Shown: positions 1 through 9,889, numbered from the stretch's first letter. The stretch is 64,000 nucleotides of DNA from Datnioides undecimradiatus (GCA_008933995.1 WARS01000043.1:2780001-2844000); one strand, 5' to 3'. The notes: generated by a model not told the origin, from the sequence alone. A program made the numbers and translations.

Positions 1-1036
1 GCAGAGAACTTGGCTCTCACGACCGTTGGGTTTTTGTTTTTTTTTTAGATCTGTTTATCAAGATCGCGCTGTAAATAAGTACATAGATAACAGTGAGTCC
101 TTCAGTGTGTGGACCTGAGATGCATCTCTGATTGGCTGAGGAGGGAGAGGGTGATTTGGGCAGCAGCAACAGCAGCAACCTCGGACAAAGTCCTTGCCTG
201 TGTATGTGGCATGAGATGAGACAGTGAGCGGATTAAACCGCAGCAGAGGTTCTTCCACTGCACAAAACCGCCCTCTAGTGGTCAAAGTCTGCACGGACGC
301 AGCCGGGGTGTGGCCTTGGAGGGGAGGACACGCTCAGTATAAAACAAAACATGGAGGCAAGCTTTGCGAGGAGCAGTGAAATGTGGTTAATCCATCTGAC
401 TCTGAGCAGAGCACAGACTGTCACGCAGCAGCTTCCTGCCCTACTGCATGGCTGGTTAAAGCACGGCTCTGCACGGCTCAACAGTTAATTAACACAGCGG
501 AAACACAGCGACTGGATTGTTGTTTAACCCACAAATCAGCCGCTCAGTAGTTACGGGGATATCTCGTCTCGCTGCCTAAATAAATGCTTTGCTTTCATTT
601 GAAGCGTTTTTGACACAAATTCAATCAGGTTGGCTCTGCTAGTGCTTTGCTGTGTCCACTGAGTTTTATTTTAAACGTAAAACCAATTAAGGGGCCGAAG
701 TTTTAATAGTTTGCGCCACTACTTTGTTTCTATTTGATAGGGAAAAGTCTCAAAATGAACTCTGATGAGTGCGACACACCTATCTCGTCAAGTGCTCATA
801 GAAGGTGAAGCTGCTGAGTAACAATCAGCGAAAAAAACCTTATATAACTGAATTTATTTGGCAAATGCGCTACAAAAATAAGCTGTAAGTAAAATTATTT
901 TCGAGCACGCGGGCTGAATTTGATCTCAGAGTCATTTTCTTCTTCTGTCGACGCCCGCTGAGCTCCATGAGGAACTGAATCTCTAACCCTGCAGACTCAT
1001 GCGCCATGCTTTCACCCCATGAGGTTTGCTGTGTAC
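1..1036 (-). other. Intron after the WSWDPDEER exon (left edge of window)
   Basis: No coding exon is supported here. The expected continuation of the coiled coil (a KLKEEW-like segment) is not seen in any minus-strand frame. A stretch around 880-985 has a fairly open minus-strand frame, but none of its splice phases fits the upstream exon. Retention of this intron would add a short tail [17 protein letters not shown] before a stop. Confidence 0.6.
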
Positions 1037-1126
1037 CTGCAGCATGCGCTCCTGCTCTTGCTGCCACCTTTCCTGACGCTTTCGCTCCTCATCCGGGTCC
1101 CAAGACCAGCGGTCACCCCGCCTGGC
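1037..1126 (-). CDS. limch1: limch1 exon: start of coiled coil, [19 protein letters not shown]
   Basis: This 90-nt exon in phase 0-0 encodes [20 protein letters not shown] then [10 protein letters not shown]. It matches human LIMCH1 '[20 protein letters not shown]' and LMO7 'WSWDPEEERKRQEKWQEEQ', the entry to a long Glu/Arg/Lys coiled coil. The main acceptor is TTGCCCCAG at 1127. Further AG acceptors lie at 1144 (exon start 1143, phase 1) and 1151 (exon start 1150, phase 0) and keep the same downstream frame. The donor is TGCAG|GTACAC at 1036. The next coiled-coil exon is not found between here and base 1, so the gene continues off the left edge. Confidence 0.94.
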
Positions 1127-1163
1127 CTGGGGCAACACCGGGACTGACACCTGATAGACCCCG

Positions 1164-1280
1164 ACACACACACACACACAAACATAAACACACGCATCAA
1201 CATGCAAAAAAAGATACACACCCGCACACGTGTTCGTGCACACATTCGCAACCACCGTTCACACACAATCTCACACAACC
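1164..1280. repeat. CA/TG microsatellite and CA-rich tract
   Basis: A pure CA run at 1164-1180 is followed by CA-rich degenerate sequence to about 1280. On the transcribed strand it is a TG tract ending 14 to 38 nt upstream of the tandem acceptors of the exon at 1037-1126. Confidence 0.9.
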
Positions 1281-1311
1281 ATGAAGCCAAAGGGAGATTG
1301 ATATGGCCTCA

Positions 1312-1335
1312 ACACACACACACACACACACACAC
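1312..1335. repeat. CA/TG microsatellite
   Basis: About twelve uninterrupted CA units inside an intron. Confidence 0.95.
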
Positions 1336-1836
1336 CCACCACAGGAGGAGAAGAAGGGAAGGGAGGAGACAGAAATAGTTGGTCTACCACAACAGCACTA
1401 CTCCAATGCTAGCCAAAGGACTCCTACTAAAGGAGAGAGAAGACAGAGAAAGAGACAGATGAGCTCAAAAGGAAAACGAAAGCAGTCTCGGCCGTTCTCT
1501 ACAGCATCCTCATCTGGCATGCTACATAAACAGCTCTGTGTGTGCCGTGGTGTGCAGCAGAGCCTCGCAGTATGACTCAGTGAGTTCAACTAGTGCCCGA
1601 GCTCGGAGAAAAGCTGGTATTCTGCTTCCAAAACACCTCACGGGGATTGTGAGATAGGCTCGCACGCTGGACGTTAAGCGCTGAACGCTGCCAACGACAG
1701 GTTTAAGTTACATTTATCAGCGCTGTTGAGCTAAAACACTGTAACCCAGGAGGTGATACGCCAGATGAGAAGCAGTGGATGTTTTTAAATCAGAGTGTGG
1801 CCACAAAACATTACACAGATGATGCTTTTTACTCAC

Positions 1837-1865
1837 GTTTCCACGGCAATCCTTCTCCGTCTCCT
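1837..1865 (-). CDS. limch1: limch1 29-nt microexon (EETEKDCRGN)
   Basis: This 29-nt exon completes a Glu codon and encodes ETEKDCRGN, giving EETEKDCRGN with the junction residues. The acceptor is CTTCCCCTGCAG at 1866, a strong pyrimidine tract, and the donor is AAAC|GTGAGT at 1836. It enters in phase 1 and leaves in phase 0. This matches the phase-1 end of the exon at 2673 and lets the next exon begin at ARRGDRWSW in phase 0. Its length is not a multiple of three, so skipping needs a compensating acceptor, and one is present at 1144. Confidence 0.78.
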
Positions 1866-2672
1866 CTGCAGGGGAAGTGGGAGAAGGAAGCGTTAGTTGC
1901 GATACGACGTGAACACACACTTCGGATGCAGGTGATCAAACGAAAAGCCTTGTGATGGAGCACATGTTTGGGAAAATGACAAAAAACGCCAGAAGTTGGT
2001 TTAGCAGCCGGAGGAGTAAAGATGCTGATGAGAGGCAACAAAGAGAGAGAGAGAGAGAGAGACCGGTGACAGAAAACCAGTCCACCAAGACCGACAGAGT
2101 ACGAGGTCTCGCCCCGCAGCTTTCACTCGGGTTTGTTTTCAAGATTTCAGCTGCAAATTGGAGCTTTTTCCCCCAAAATCGCTCCAGGTGCGAGTGTTTG
2201 GGGCGAATTTATGTTGTAGCTTTCGGTGGAAAAGCTAGAAATACGGAGCAGAGCGAGGGCCAACATGAAACCGAGTGAAAGTTACTTAACTTTCACTCAG
2301 GTCAGACATTAGTAGGTCAATCATGACGTATAGGCGACCTACATCGGTGGATAACAAGACGAGACCTCTGTGACTGTTGATCCTGATAAACATGATGGTA
2401 GCAGTGTGAATCAGAATGATGTCCAACAAGTGAGTAACTCATTTCACTGTGAATGGCTAGAGCACAAATGACAAACCCGGGAGCACATTTGAAACAGAGA
2501 GAGGAAGCAAATCATCCACAACAAACTGGAAATGGGTGGAAAACGAGAGATGGGACTGAAGGGTTGTTTGTCCAGCCCTTGAAGAAACAGCGGGGAAACC
2601 CTGTGCAATTCAGCACCCGGGGACAGAAACATGAGCTCCACCGATGAATGAGGTGGGGGGGGGGGGGTTTAC
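1866..2672 (-). other. Intron with GA repeat and G run
   Basis: Nothing coding is supported here. It contains a GA microsatellite at 2042-2062 and a G run at 2655-2667 directly downstream of the 5' splice site (C-rich on the transcribed strand). Confidence 0.7.
2042..2062. repeat. GA microsatellite
   Basis: Uninterrupted GA dinucleotide run of about ten units. Confidence 0.95.
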
Positions 2673-2747
2673 CTGCCGGAGCGAAGAAGTCCCAGCGTAA
2701 CTTAGGGCTGCTGGTTGCCAGCGGAGACCTGATACTGTTTGCAAACT
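2673..2747 (-). CDS. limch1: limch1 exon: SPLATSSPKLRWDFF segment
   Basis: This 75-nt exon in phase 1-1 encodes FANSIRSPLATSSPKLRWDF then FAPA, with split codons at both ends. It resembles the human LIMCH1 stretch '[20 protein letters not shown]' in having a Ser-Pro, Thr/Ser-Pro and aromatic Trp run just before the coiled coil. The acceptor is CATTTCGCTATAG at 2748, preceded by a T-rich tract, and the donor is GCAG|GTAAAC at 2672, followed by a poly-C run on the transcribed strand. Because the phase is symmetric, this exon could be skipped in frame. Confidence 0.78.
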
Positions 2748-3316
2748 CTATAGCGAAATGAAAAAAAAAGTATGTGGGTGGAAAGAAAGGAGGGAATGAG
2801 GGAGGGAAGGGAGGGGGAGGAGTGATAAGGGGAAGAGAGATGTCAAAACCAGGGGTTGGTGTGGACATTCAGAGAGTTGATGAAGGCTTTTCTGGTCCCG
2901 CTTCTCAGTCAGTTATGGGTCAACATGTTTTAAATGATACTGGAATTACAAGAGAATCATAGCTTGAGGGGCAATAAAGTCAAAATGATGACAGAAAAAG
3001 AAAGAAATAAAGGATTTTTACATGTTTTTGTTCGTCTGCTCAGCCTGTGTGCCTGCCTACACGGTGAAAAGTGACAGGGACTTAAGGGCAAGCGCCTGTA
3101 CAGCTGAACAGGTCGCCCAAATGAGCTGTTAACAGTCACTGAAGGCCCCAGATTCAAACATCATGCTGTAGAACAAAACAGAACAAGCGTCACGCTGAAA
3201 GGCGAAAGGAGGGAGAATGCCAGCGTGGAGGATTACGCTTCTCAAACTCAGCAAACAAGGGGATGCATGGAGAAGAAGCTGCTGGCTGGGTCTTTGGATG
3301 AGACGAGATCACTGAC
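2748..3316 (-). other. Intron, no other feature seen
   Basis: This 569-nt intron contains a GGGA-rich stretch (2780-2830), which reads as a long pyrimidine tract on the transcribed strand ahead of the acceptor at 2748. No coding signal is seen. Confidence 0.7.
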
Positions 3317-3422
3317 CTGCTTTCGCCTCCACTGGCGGGTGATATCCGAACGCTCCCGGTGCAGCCGAGCTCGGCGCGCTCTCCCCGCCGTGTGACGTCT
3401 CGTGCGAGCTGTCGACGCTGGC
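3317..3422 (-). CDS. limch1: limch1 exon: Ser/Gly/Ala-rich linker
   Basis: This 106-nt exon encodes ASVDSSHETSHGGESAPSSA then APGAFGYHPPVEAKA plus one base of the next codon. The acceptor is TCTCTGCAG at 3423 and the donor is AGCAG|GTCAGT at 3316. It enters in phase 0 and leaves in phase 1, pairing exactly with the phase-1 acceptor of the next exon to make Glu. The sequence is disordered and not obviously conserved. It is accepted because both neighbours require these phases and the frame is open only up to the donor. Confidence 0.75.
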
Positions 3423-3524
3423 CTGCAGAGACATTCAAAGATCACCCGTGGGACGGCCGGCCGAGTGCTTCTTGGGCGCGTTTGGGGGCAAAAGTGTGGC
3501 TGGCAGCCTCACCTGTGACGTTAC

Positions 3525-3602
3525 CTGCCGACTCTGCTCTGTGCTCCCCCCTGATTGGATGAGGTCGGAGATCGCTTCAGTCTCAGCTTTTTCTTGTTTG
3601 GC
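3525..3602 (-). CDS. limch1: limch1 exon: short acidic linker
   Basis: This 78-nt exon in phase 0-0 encodes AKQEKAETEAISDLIQSGGS then TEQSRQ. The boundary was chosen at the inner AG of TTTTGCAGAG (ending at 3603), because the outer AG (ending at 3605) shifts the frame and would mis-frame the conserved WSWDPDEER exon downstream. The donor is GGCAG|GTAACG at 3524. A second, better donor TCACAG|GTGAGG at 3512 would add twelve in-frame bases (VTSQ). I cannot align this exon to a specific mammalian segment. Support comes from phase, acidic composition and position. Confidence 0.7.
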
Positions 3603-3919
3603 CTCTGCAAAACACACAAACACAAACAGTAACTTCAATTTCCTTTCACAGTAAGCTTTTAATTTACATTTGACATGCACTCTGTGGTGGTGCACATCTC
3701 TGAGCAACCACAAGGGGTCAGTATGGCAGCACGCTGCTCAGACCTGCGGGCGGCGTCGGTTGAGCCGCAGCATTTGACTTGTCCTCCTCCAGGGCAGCAC
3801 CTAACTGGCTTCCAGTCTTCCCAAAGCTTTCCTCTGGCTTCTGCAGCTCCTATACATATCACATGCGGTTTCTGAGTACAGTACGGTACGGTGCACACGT
3901 CACACAGATACGTGCTTAC
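3603..3919 (-). other. Intron, no other feature seen
   Basis: This 317-nt intron lies between the Ala/Ser/Pro-rich exon and the short acidic exon. I see no repeat or coding signal in it. Confidence 0.7.
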
Positions 3920-4273
3920 AGGTTTTTCAATTAACTGCTGTAACTGCTTGATTCTGACCGATGGGAGCGAGGTGGGCCGGCTGGGTGGTGTCGGACGCTC
4001 AATGACGACTTCTTCCTGGACGTCCTTGGAGGCTGGTCCTGACCCCGAACCCGCCGCCTCCTCTGCCTTTGTCGACGCCGGGCTTCCTCCTTTGCTCGTG
4101 GCGCGTGGACTGCGCGGTGGCGAGGCTGCCGACGAGGGTGCATCCGCGGCGCCGTCGCTGCGTTTGGAAGGGGACGCCTGGAAAAGAGGAGGAGAGTCCC
4201 TTCCGTGGCTCTCGGGCGTGGCGGGAGCGTCGACACCTCCTATGTCGCCGTTGACGCGCAGTAAACCATCCGC
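3920..4273 (-). CDS. limch1: limch1 exon: Ala/Ser/Pro-rich disordered linker
   Basis: This 354-nt exon in phase 0-0 encodes 118 residues beginning ADGLLRVNGDIGGVDAPATP, continuing through GAADAPSSAASPPRSPRATS and ending with TSLPSVRIKQLQQLIEKP. The start aligns with human LIMCH1 'VDGKVSVNGE'; the remainder is poorly conserved disordered sequence. The acceptor is CCTGTTTCAAG at 4274 and the donor is ACCT|GTAAGC at 3919. High GC makes the opposite strand open as well, but the phase-matched splice sites and the VNG motif place the coding sense on the minus strand. Confidence 0.87.
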
Positions 4274-5229
4274 CTTGAAACAGGAAACAGGATTAATGAT
4301 TGGACCAGTGCTGTCTCGTGCTGCTGGCTCTGATTTATTTGTAATGTATTATTTTAGTTATTCTGGGAGAAACATGGGAGTCACGATCTGCCAGTTCTCA
4401 CTCAAGATATACACAAAATGAATTGATGACCAATAGTAAATAAGCCCCGGATTCAAAAACCCTGCGCCCTCATTTGTGGCCATTATCAGCCTCTCATGTC
4501 TCTCCACTATTAGCTGTTCCTCTAGCTCACAACACCGCGCTGGCCTCTGCGACAAAGAGCCACTAATGTATGTGCGAGGAGCTCCCAGCGAGCGGTAACT
4601 TAAGACACAGTGGTGGAGCTGGGTGAATGCAGGCTCTCAGTCTGCCCCCCCACCTCCCCACGCCTCCACCTTCTCATCCCTCTCCCCGCAGCCTGTGTGG
4701 GCCCTCTTTGTCTGCTGGGAGCCCACTTCACATTGAGAGGGCCCTACTTGTCAACTTCTTAAGTCAATAGGGAACAGAGGGCTCCATTCAAAGCCGGGCT
4801 CTGCTCAGACTCCTGACAAGACATTCCAGAAAGGCGCTCAGCTCCATTAGGTCTGGTAATAACCTTCCCCTCCCTCGCCGCCGCGCCAAAACACAAGATC
4901 TCATTTTGAATATTCCCATTTGGTAATTTTTCCAGAAGAAAAGGAAATGGATCCTGCTGAGAGTACTCTGAGCTCAACTGAAACATTACATGCTTCATCT
5001 GGGAGTCTCGTGTTTTCCCAGAAACCAGGCTCATCACCATGGTGGTTCTGTGGCATTCTCATGTAACTGCCAAGAGAGCTGGGGGGGGATTTACCCACCA
5101 GCCCGTGAGGAGGGCAGCCAACGCCGGGAAGTTACCGCATGTAAAGCGGTCCAGGCCTGAAACACGCCCGCCGCAGCCCTCTTGTCGTCACAGCAACCGA
5201 GTGCGAATCATTTCATAATGAAGTCTCAC
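4274..5229 (-). other. Intron, no other feature seen
   Basis: This 956-nt intron contains a pyrimidine-rich plus-strand stretch near 4640-4700 but no recognisable gene, RNA or repeat family. Confidence 0.7.
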
Positions 5230-5710
5230 CTTGCTGGACCACGTTTCAGCCGCTGTGGGTCGGGACTGGAGGTAAGGCTTGGGCGTCAGCAAAGGCACCG
5301 GTTTGGGCGACAGGCCTCTGGTGGTCGGAGGCTCAGACGAGCGAGAGCGAATCTGAGGCCGCTGGTGTGAGGAGTCTTTGGGAAACTCCTCGATTCGCGC
5401 CTCCAGTGTGGACGTGAACTTCGGAGCCGGGGCGGACTGCTGGCGCAGATACCTCAGGGGCCCGTTGGGGTCCACGTCGAAGGGGTCGGGGGTCGTCGGG
5501 GAGGCGGACAGGGAGAGGGAGGGAAAGGGGGAGCAGGGGAAGGTGGGATCAGCAGATATGCTGCGGTCCAGGATCTTTGGCAGCTGGAGGCGTTCGAGGA
5601 CCGCTTCGCTGATGGAGAAACGCTGGGCGTAACGCTGGAGGATGGCTGATGCCTCCTCTGGGGTTTTGGCTCTTCTGTATGCCTCGCGCAGCTCCTCCTC
5701 ACGACGCTCC
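5230..5710 (-). CDS. limch1: limch1 exon: conserved SISEAVLERLQLPK block and YLRQQS linker
   Basis: This 481-nt exon is the largest confident coding block. It completes a Lys codon and encodes 160 residues: ERREEELREAYRRAKTPEEA, SAILQRYAQRFSISEAVLER, LQLPKILDRSISADPTFPCS, then GPLRYLRQQSAPAPKFTSTL, and near its end LSPKPVPLLTPKPYLQSR. The helical block and the 'YLRQQS-P-PKFT' motif are hallmarks of the LIMCH1/LMO7 family (DUF4757-type region). The acceptor is TTTCAACAG at 5711 and the donor is CAAG|GTGAGA at 5229. It enters in phase 2 and leaves in phase 0. A Pro/Ser insert between LPKILDRS and YLRQQS is longer than the human segment. Confidence 0.96.
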
Positions 5711-6231
5711 CTGTTGAAACAGGAGAGAGCAACAGGAGCAATAAAGCACAACAGCTGTGTGCAATGAAGCAAAGTTTGGTTTGGTCTGATCCTGAAGAAA
5801 ATAAGAAACACGATACCTTGTGGCACAAAAGAAATGACTGACTTTACATTTGTCTGAATTACTCCATGGACTTTAAGGCAGTTGGCACGAGAAGAACCAC
5901 CACAGAAACAACACACACACATGACTCGAGTGTGTTTCGCTGGCTTTATTGTTGACTTTGGGATTAATAGTGTTTCTGCCACAACGGACAGATTTATGAC
6001 TGAATACTCAACATAAGATGTCATCAGTTAATCACACTTTAAACAGCTCTAAACAAAAGGCAAACAGGGAGTTCACACCATGTTTGAACTGATGAAAACT
6101 ATAATCTTTCCCATCAGGGGGCGACCTGCTCGTCGAGGAGTTGTGTCTATCAACAGGAATTACACTGAGCATTAAATCATTTTCTTTTCTATTATGACTG
6201 TTGTTCTGCAGACAAGACCTATTTCACCTAC
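5711..6231 (-). other. Intron, no other feature seen
   Basis: This 521-nt intron shows no conserved element. The open minus-strand frame that runs into it upstream of the acceptor is a chance extension of the exon frame. Confidence 0.75.
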
Positions 6232-6386
6232 TTGTCCTCCACGATCTCTCTGTAAGTCTTAATGCTTCTCCTCCTCTCTGTGCAGGTGCCTCCTGACATC
6301 AGCCGCTCCATCATCTTCCTCTCCTCCTCCTTCTTGATCAGGTCCTGGGAAATGCTCCTCCTCCGGCTTTTCCATCGGGCCAGGTC
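6232..6386 (-). CDS. limch1: limch1 exon: basic/acidic helix [16 protein letters not shown]
   Basis: This 155-nt exon encodes [40 protein letters not shown] and [11 protein letters not shown] plus two bases of Lys. It closely matches human LIMCH1 '[20 protein letters not shown]' and '[15 protein letters not shown]'. The repeated RRRS motifs are candidate basophilic kinase sites (inference). The acceptor is TGTGTCAG at 6387 and the donor is ACAA|GTAGGT at 6231. It enters in phase 0 and leaves in phase 2. It is separated from the upstream exon by only 160 nt, one of the shortest introns in the window. Confidence 0.96.
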
Positions 6387-6546
6387 CTGACACAGGCGAC
6401 ACGCAACGTGATTGTAAGTGTTTGGTTGTAAGCAGACAGGAAATACAAAGTGTGTACAACAACAATCTCAATGCACCAAGAAATATGTAAACAAATCAAT
6501 GAATGCACACAGAATGAGAGAAGTCAGACGCATCTGAGTCACTCAC

Positions 6547-6673
6547 GTCCTGCCAGTGTTCATCCTCCTCCTTCATCCTGTTGTACTGGTGGTGCATCAG
6601 CTGATGGCGCACCTGACTGTGGGGCTGCAGGATGGCATCCTCCTCGTCACGCATGTCGATCATACTCACACTC
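6547..6673 (-). CDS. limch1: limch1 exon: acidic MIDMRDEE helical segment
   Basis: This 127-nt exon completes a split codon and encodes SVSMIDMRDEEDAILQPHSQ, VRHQLMHHQYNRMKEEDEHW and QD. It corresponds to human '[20 protein letters not shown]' and 'LREEDDKWQD'. The acceptor is TCCCTCCAG at 6674 and the donor is GGAC|GTGAGT at 6546. It enters in phase 2 and leaves in phase 0. It is the common landing exon for all optional exons of the 12758-8562 interval, because each of them ends in phase 2. Confidence 0.93.
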
Positions 6674-8561
6674 CTGGAGGGAGGAGGGGGAGGAAGAGGG
6701 AGAGAGACACGGAATACGATTACTGCAAAACATGTCATTTCCGTGATTCATTCATGCAGTGAGTTGACTGGTTTGCTTATTTAACTGTTTTAAAGGTCTC
6801 ATACGGTCAGGAGGAAAACACTGTGGGCCCGAAACCTTTTTTTTCCAAGATGGAAAAAAGTAATAATTCTCCTATAAAGTGATGATCCAACATAAACCTG
6901 TGCTCACATCAGAGCAGACACTTTGTTCTGTACCAATCCATCATGCTACAAAGGAAAACGAGAAGAACCCGTGGCCAATGGTTCAGTGTAGACACCCAAA
7001 CACGTTTTAATAGACTTCATGAATGGATAATTGGTAAGCTCACGCTCACCCAGAGGGCAGGGCTAAGATTTTAAAGACACAAATAAGAATCCGCCCCATC
7101 CGCCCCTTAGTGTCCTGCCTTTGATTTGTTCTTTTACCATGTTTCACGTCACGTTTCTTTTTAATGAGAAGCAAAAAACCAGCATGGTCTTCATACATTC
7201 ACGGAGTTGTTACTTGTTACACTGGTCTTGATATCTGTTCAGTCAGTGGTGTTAGATCATCCAGACAGAGCTCAGCCTTAGTGTTAGGAGCATGCAGCTG
7301 CTTTGGTTGTTCAGCCTTAAAACGGGTGAAATCACAGTATTATTGCTTTAAATAACTGTCCTGCCTGTTGGTGTCATCAGAGCAACAACCGTTCTGCTTT
7401 AAGTTAGCTAAATGTGCTATAAAGCGTTAGCATCTTGCTGCCAAGTCATGTTTCAGTGTTCTACAGAGCACGCTGGTCGCCGGGTCGACCAAGGAAACCA
7501 GCAGCAGGAGAAAGTTATCAACCAAGGAGATGACTGACACGTTATCCTAAAAGTTTTCACTAGTTAGACCGGCGGAGGCGATCTGTACAAGTCAGTGTGA
7601 TTCTGAGAAACATCTGCTCCTCCAACACGCATCTGAGTCATCTCCCGGTCGCGACGCCCCTCTCCTGCTTCATGAGAAGCAGCACTTCTTGCATTAGCGT
7701 GCAGCAGCAAAGGAGATTATACCACGGTGGCTTTTTATGGGGACGTGGGGATGGCGGCTGAATGAAATGGCTGGGTTACGTGAAACGTGCGGCCGGCAGA
7801 AGCGGTGAGGTGATGTCGGAGCGGCACAGTTTAGCAGATCCTCTCAGCAGCTACTACTGGAATATATCTGAGAAGGGTGGATCGGTCACTGGATATATTG
7901 AAAACATATTGTTAAGGTGGACTGTCAAATGGCCACCCCGACAACTCATGATACTTAACGTTTTTAATTTAATTGATACAAGTAGGAAAAATCTGCTTAA
8001 TTAAGTTTTTGTTAATAGTTTACACCAGGTTCTCATCCCTGACTGAACGTTCTTACATCGAAACACAATCTGCACATACAGATTTCATTACACAGAACAT
8101 TTCGATCCATTCTTTCATCATTTAGCGCGGCTTTAATGAAACTTAACTCTGTGTGGCAGCTGCTAGGACAAAATAAAGCACCAGCCAATGTCAATATCAA
8201 TATCAAGTATAGATCGGCTATTTGGAGGATTTCAGGGAAGAGTTCAGTGTGGAAAAGGTTAGATTCTTGCAATTTTTCCAGCATTACATAACATAAAGAC
8301 AACAAAATAAAAAACAAACAAAAAAAATTGGCACATACAAACAAAAACAACGCTAAAACACTCAAAGCGTGAAGTTGTTGTCAATGGCTTCAAGTAATTT
8401 GGTTAAATTGCTTCAAGCTTTAGCAGAATTTCCCACTTGCACAACAATAAAGCCATTTCTAACACTGCAGGAATGATAAAATGACTTATTGAGCGGGCTT
8501 TGCTCTGCAGCGCGGAGCAGCGAAGGCAGCTGAGCCTCTGAGTGGGAAAGGGACAACTTAC
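6674..8561 (-). other. Intron between the 36-nt microexon and the MIDMRDEE exon
   Basis: About 1.9 kb of AT/GC-balanced sequence. I examined the minus-strand frames for further phase 2-2 exons and saw none with acceptable splice sites. Confidence 0.6.
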
Positions 8562-8597
8562 TGTGGGTCATCTGACACACTATGTGTGCGGCTGAAT
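8562..8597 (-). CDS. limch1: limch1 36-nt microexon (RTxxVSDD block)
   Basis: This tiny exon completes an Arg codon and encodes FSRTHSVSDDP, leaving CA to make Gln with the next exon. The mammalian LIMCH1 sequence at this point reads 'RYGPRTPVSDDAE', so the pattern Arg-aromatic-x-x/Arg-Thr-x-Val-Ser-Asp-Asp is kept. The acceptor is TTTCTGTAG at 8598, and another AG six bases further in (8592) would give an in-frame shorter form. The donor is CACA|GTAAGT at 8561. The phase is 2-2. It lies in an otherwise non-coding 3.2-kb interval and is invisible to ORF searches. Confidence 0.85.
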
Positions 8598-9889
8598 CTA
8601 CAGAAAGCAGAGAGCATGGAGAGAGAGCACAATCACAAATGAATACAAAGTACACTCGGGGAGAAACACGTCATTCGCTCGTCTGAGTATTAAAAGACAG
8701 TGGTGAATATTTGATTGTTCGCTAGAGACTAGTACACAATACTGGGATCGCAGCTGAGAATGAGTTACTTATGACAGATTAAATACAGGTTATGCATCAG
8801 CCAAGGGTGATAAAGTTTTAAAGTGTGCCTGGTGGTTTTGTGTCTATGCGTCAGTTTCTGGGTTTATGTTTATCCTCGGACCAAGCACAAGGGGGCAGTC
8901 TTATCCTTAACACAGCCAGAGTGGAGCAGAGGGCAAGTTTGCTGCATCGCTGCAAACCAAAACATTGCACAGCATACGACAGATGCATGTGGCAATGATC
9001 GGAGAATGCAGCTGATACTTAAATATTATAAAAGAAGAAGCACATGCATCTTTTATTAGACAGCACGAGAGCAACGTCGAGGATGTGGCTCTCGTTTCTG
9101 TCTGTGACCGCCGCTTGTAGGTCCGGCCCTAACCGCGGGGGTCTTCATGCGGCCCGTTTTTAAATGGAGCATCCCCTCTGTGATGTTGGAGGGGCGTGAG
9201 AGAGACTGTGGTCTGCGGTCTCTCGCCACAAGAGAACAAGGAGACTAAATTAAGAGAAGCCTCGCTAGATCGAGACCAGATAGGCCGTCTTCTGGGGTGG
9301 CTCTTTGCCAGATGGTGTGTTGCCGTATGCCGTGTGTGTGTGTGGTACAGCGGGGCCTGCGTTAGCGGCATTCTACTGGCCGATTGATTGATTGTTGGAC
9401 AAATGTGTGCACGGATGAACTGCAGAGTAATTTTGAGTCAAATTCAAACAAATACAATCCGGCGTCCTTCTCCGTTATCCCCTAATTGGGTCTCCGGAAG
9501 AGATCAAAAGGATGCAAACTGAAGTCATGCATAGTTCATCAAAGACCACATTCTTGTTTTGTTCTTTTACACAAACTTAAGAGGAAAACAAATTAAGGAA
9601 ATGACAAAAAAAGTTGTTTTTTTTTTTAAGAGTTGTCATGCACTCTGGATACAATAAAAACTGCTATATGAAAAACAATCAAGTTACAGAAACGGTCATG
9701 CAATCTTTAGGTGGTTAGGTCATCCAAACAGGAGCACTGCCGTCTGAGGTCGAGGTCGCATGCCGACACCTAGCACTAAACAGGATGATTGGACAAGTAA
9801 ATCCCTCGATTTTAAAGTTGAATCGTGTGTTTCTACTTCAACGCGGTGGAAATTCATGAAATGTAGTGTGGTTGCTGGACGGGGCTCAC
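8598..9889 (-). other. Intron between cassette exon B and the 36-nt microexon
   Basis: About 1.3 kb without supported coding sequence. A short run of T (9613-9628) is the only simple repeat. Confidence 0.6.

Larger units (their letters stand above)
1144..1836 (-). other. Intron with CA-rich low-complexity sequence
   Basis: This is the intron between the 29-nt microexon and the WSWDPDEER exon. It is dominated by CA-rich sequence on the plus strand. I see no further exon. Confidence 0.7.

Noticed and set aside
870..1000. Possible alternative terminal exon left of the WSWDPDEER exon
   Set aside because: The more exon-like frame ([20 protein letters not shown]) needs a phase-2 donor, but the preceding exon ends in phase 0.
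3891..4421. Plus-strand open frame of 176 codons
   Set aside because: It lies antisense to the GC-rich limch1 exon at 3920-4273. The minus strand has phase-matched splice sites and the VNG motif, and the plus-strand protein has no family resemblance.
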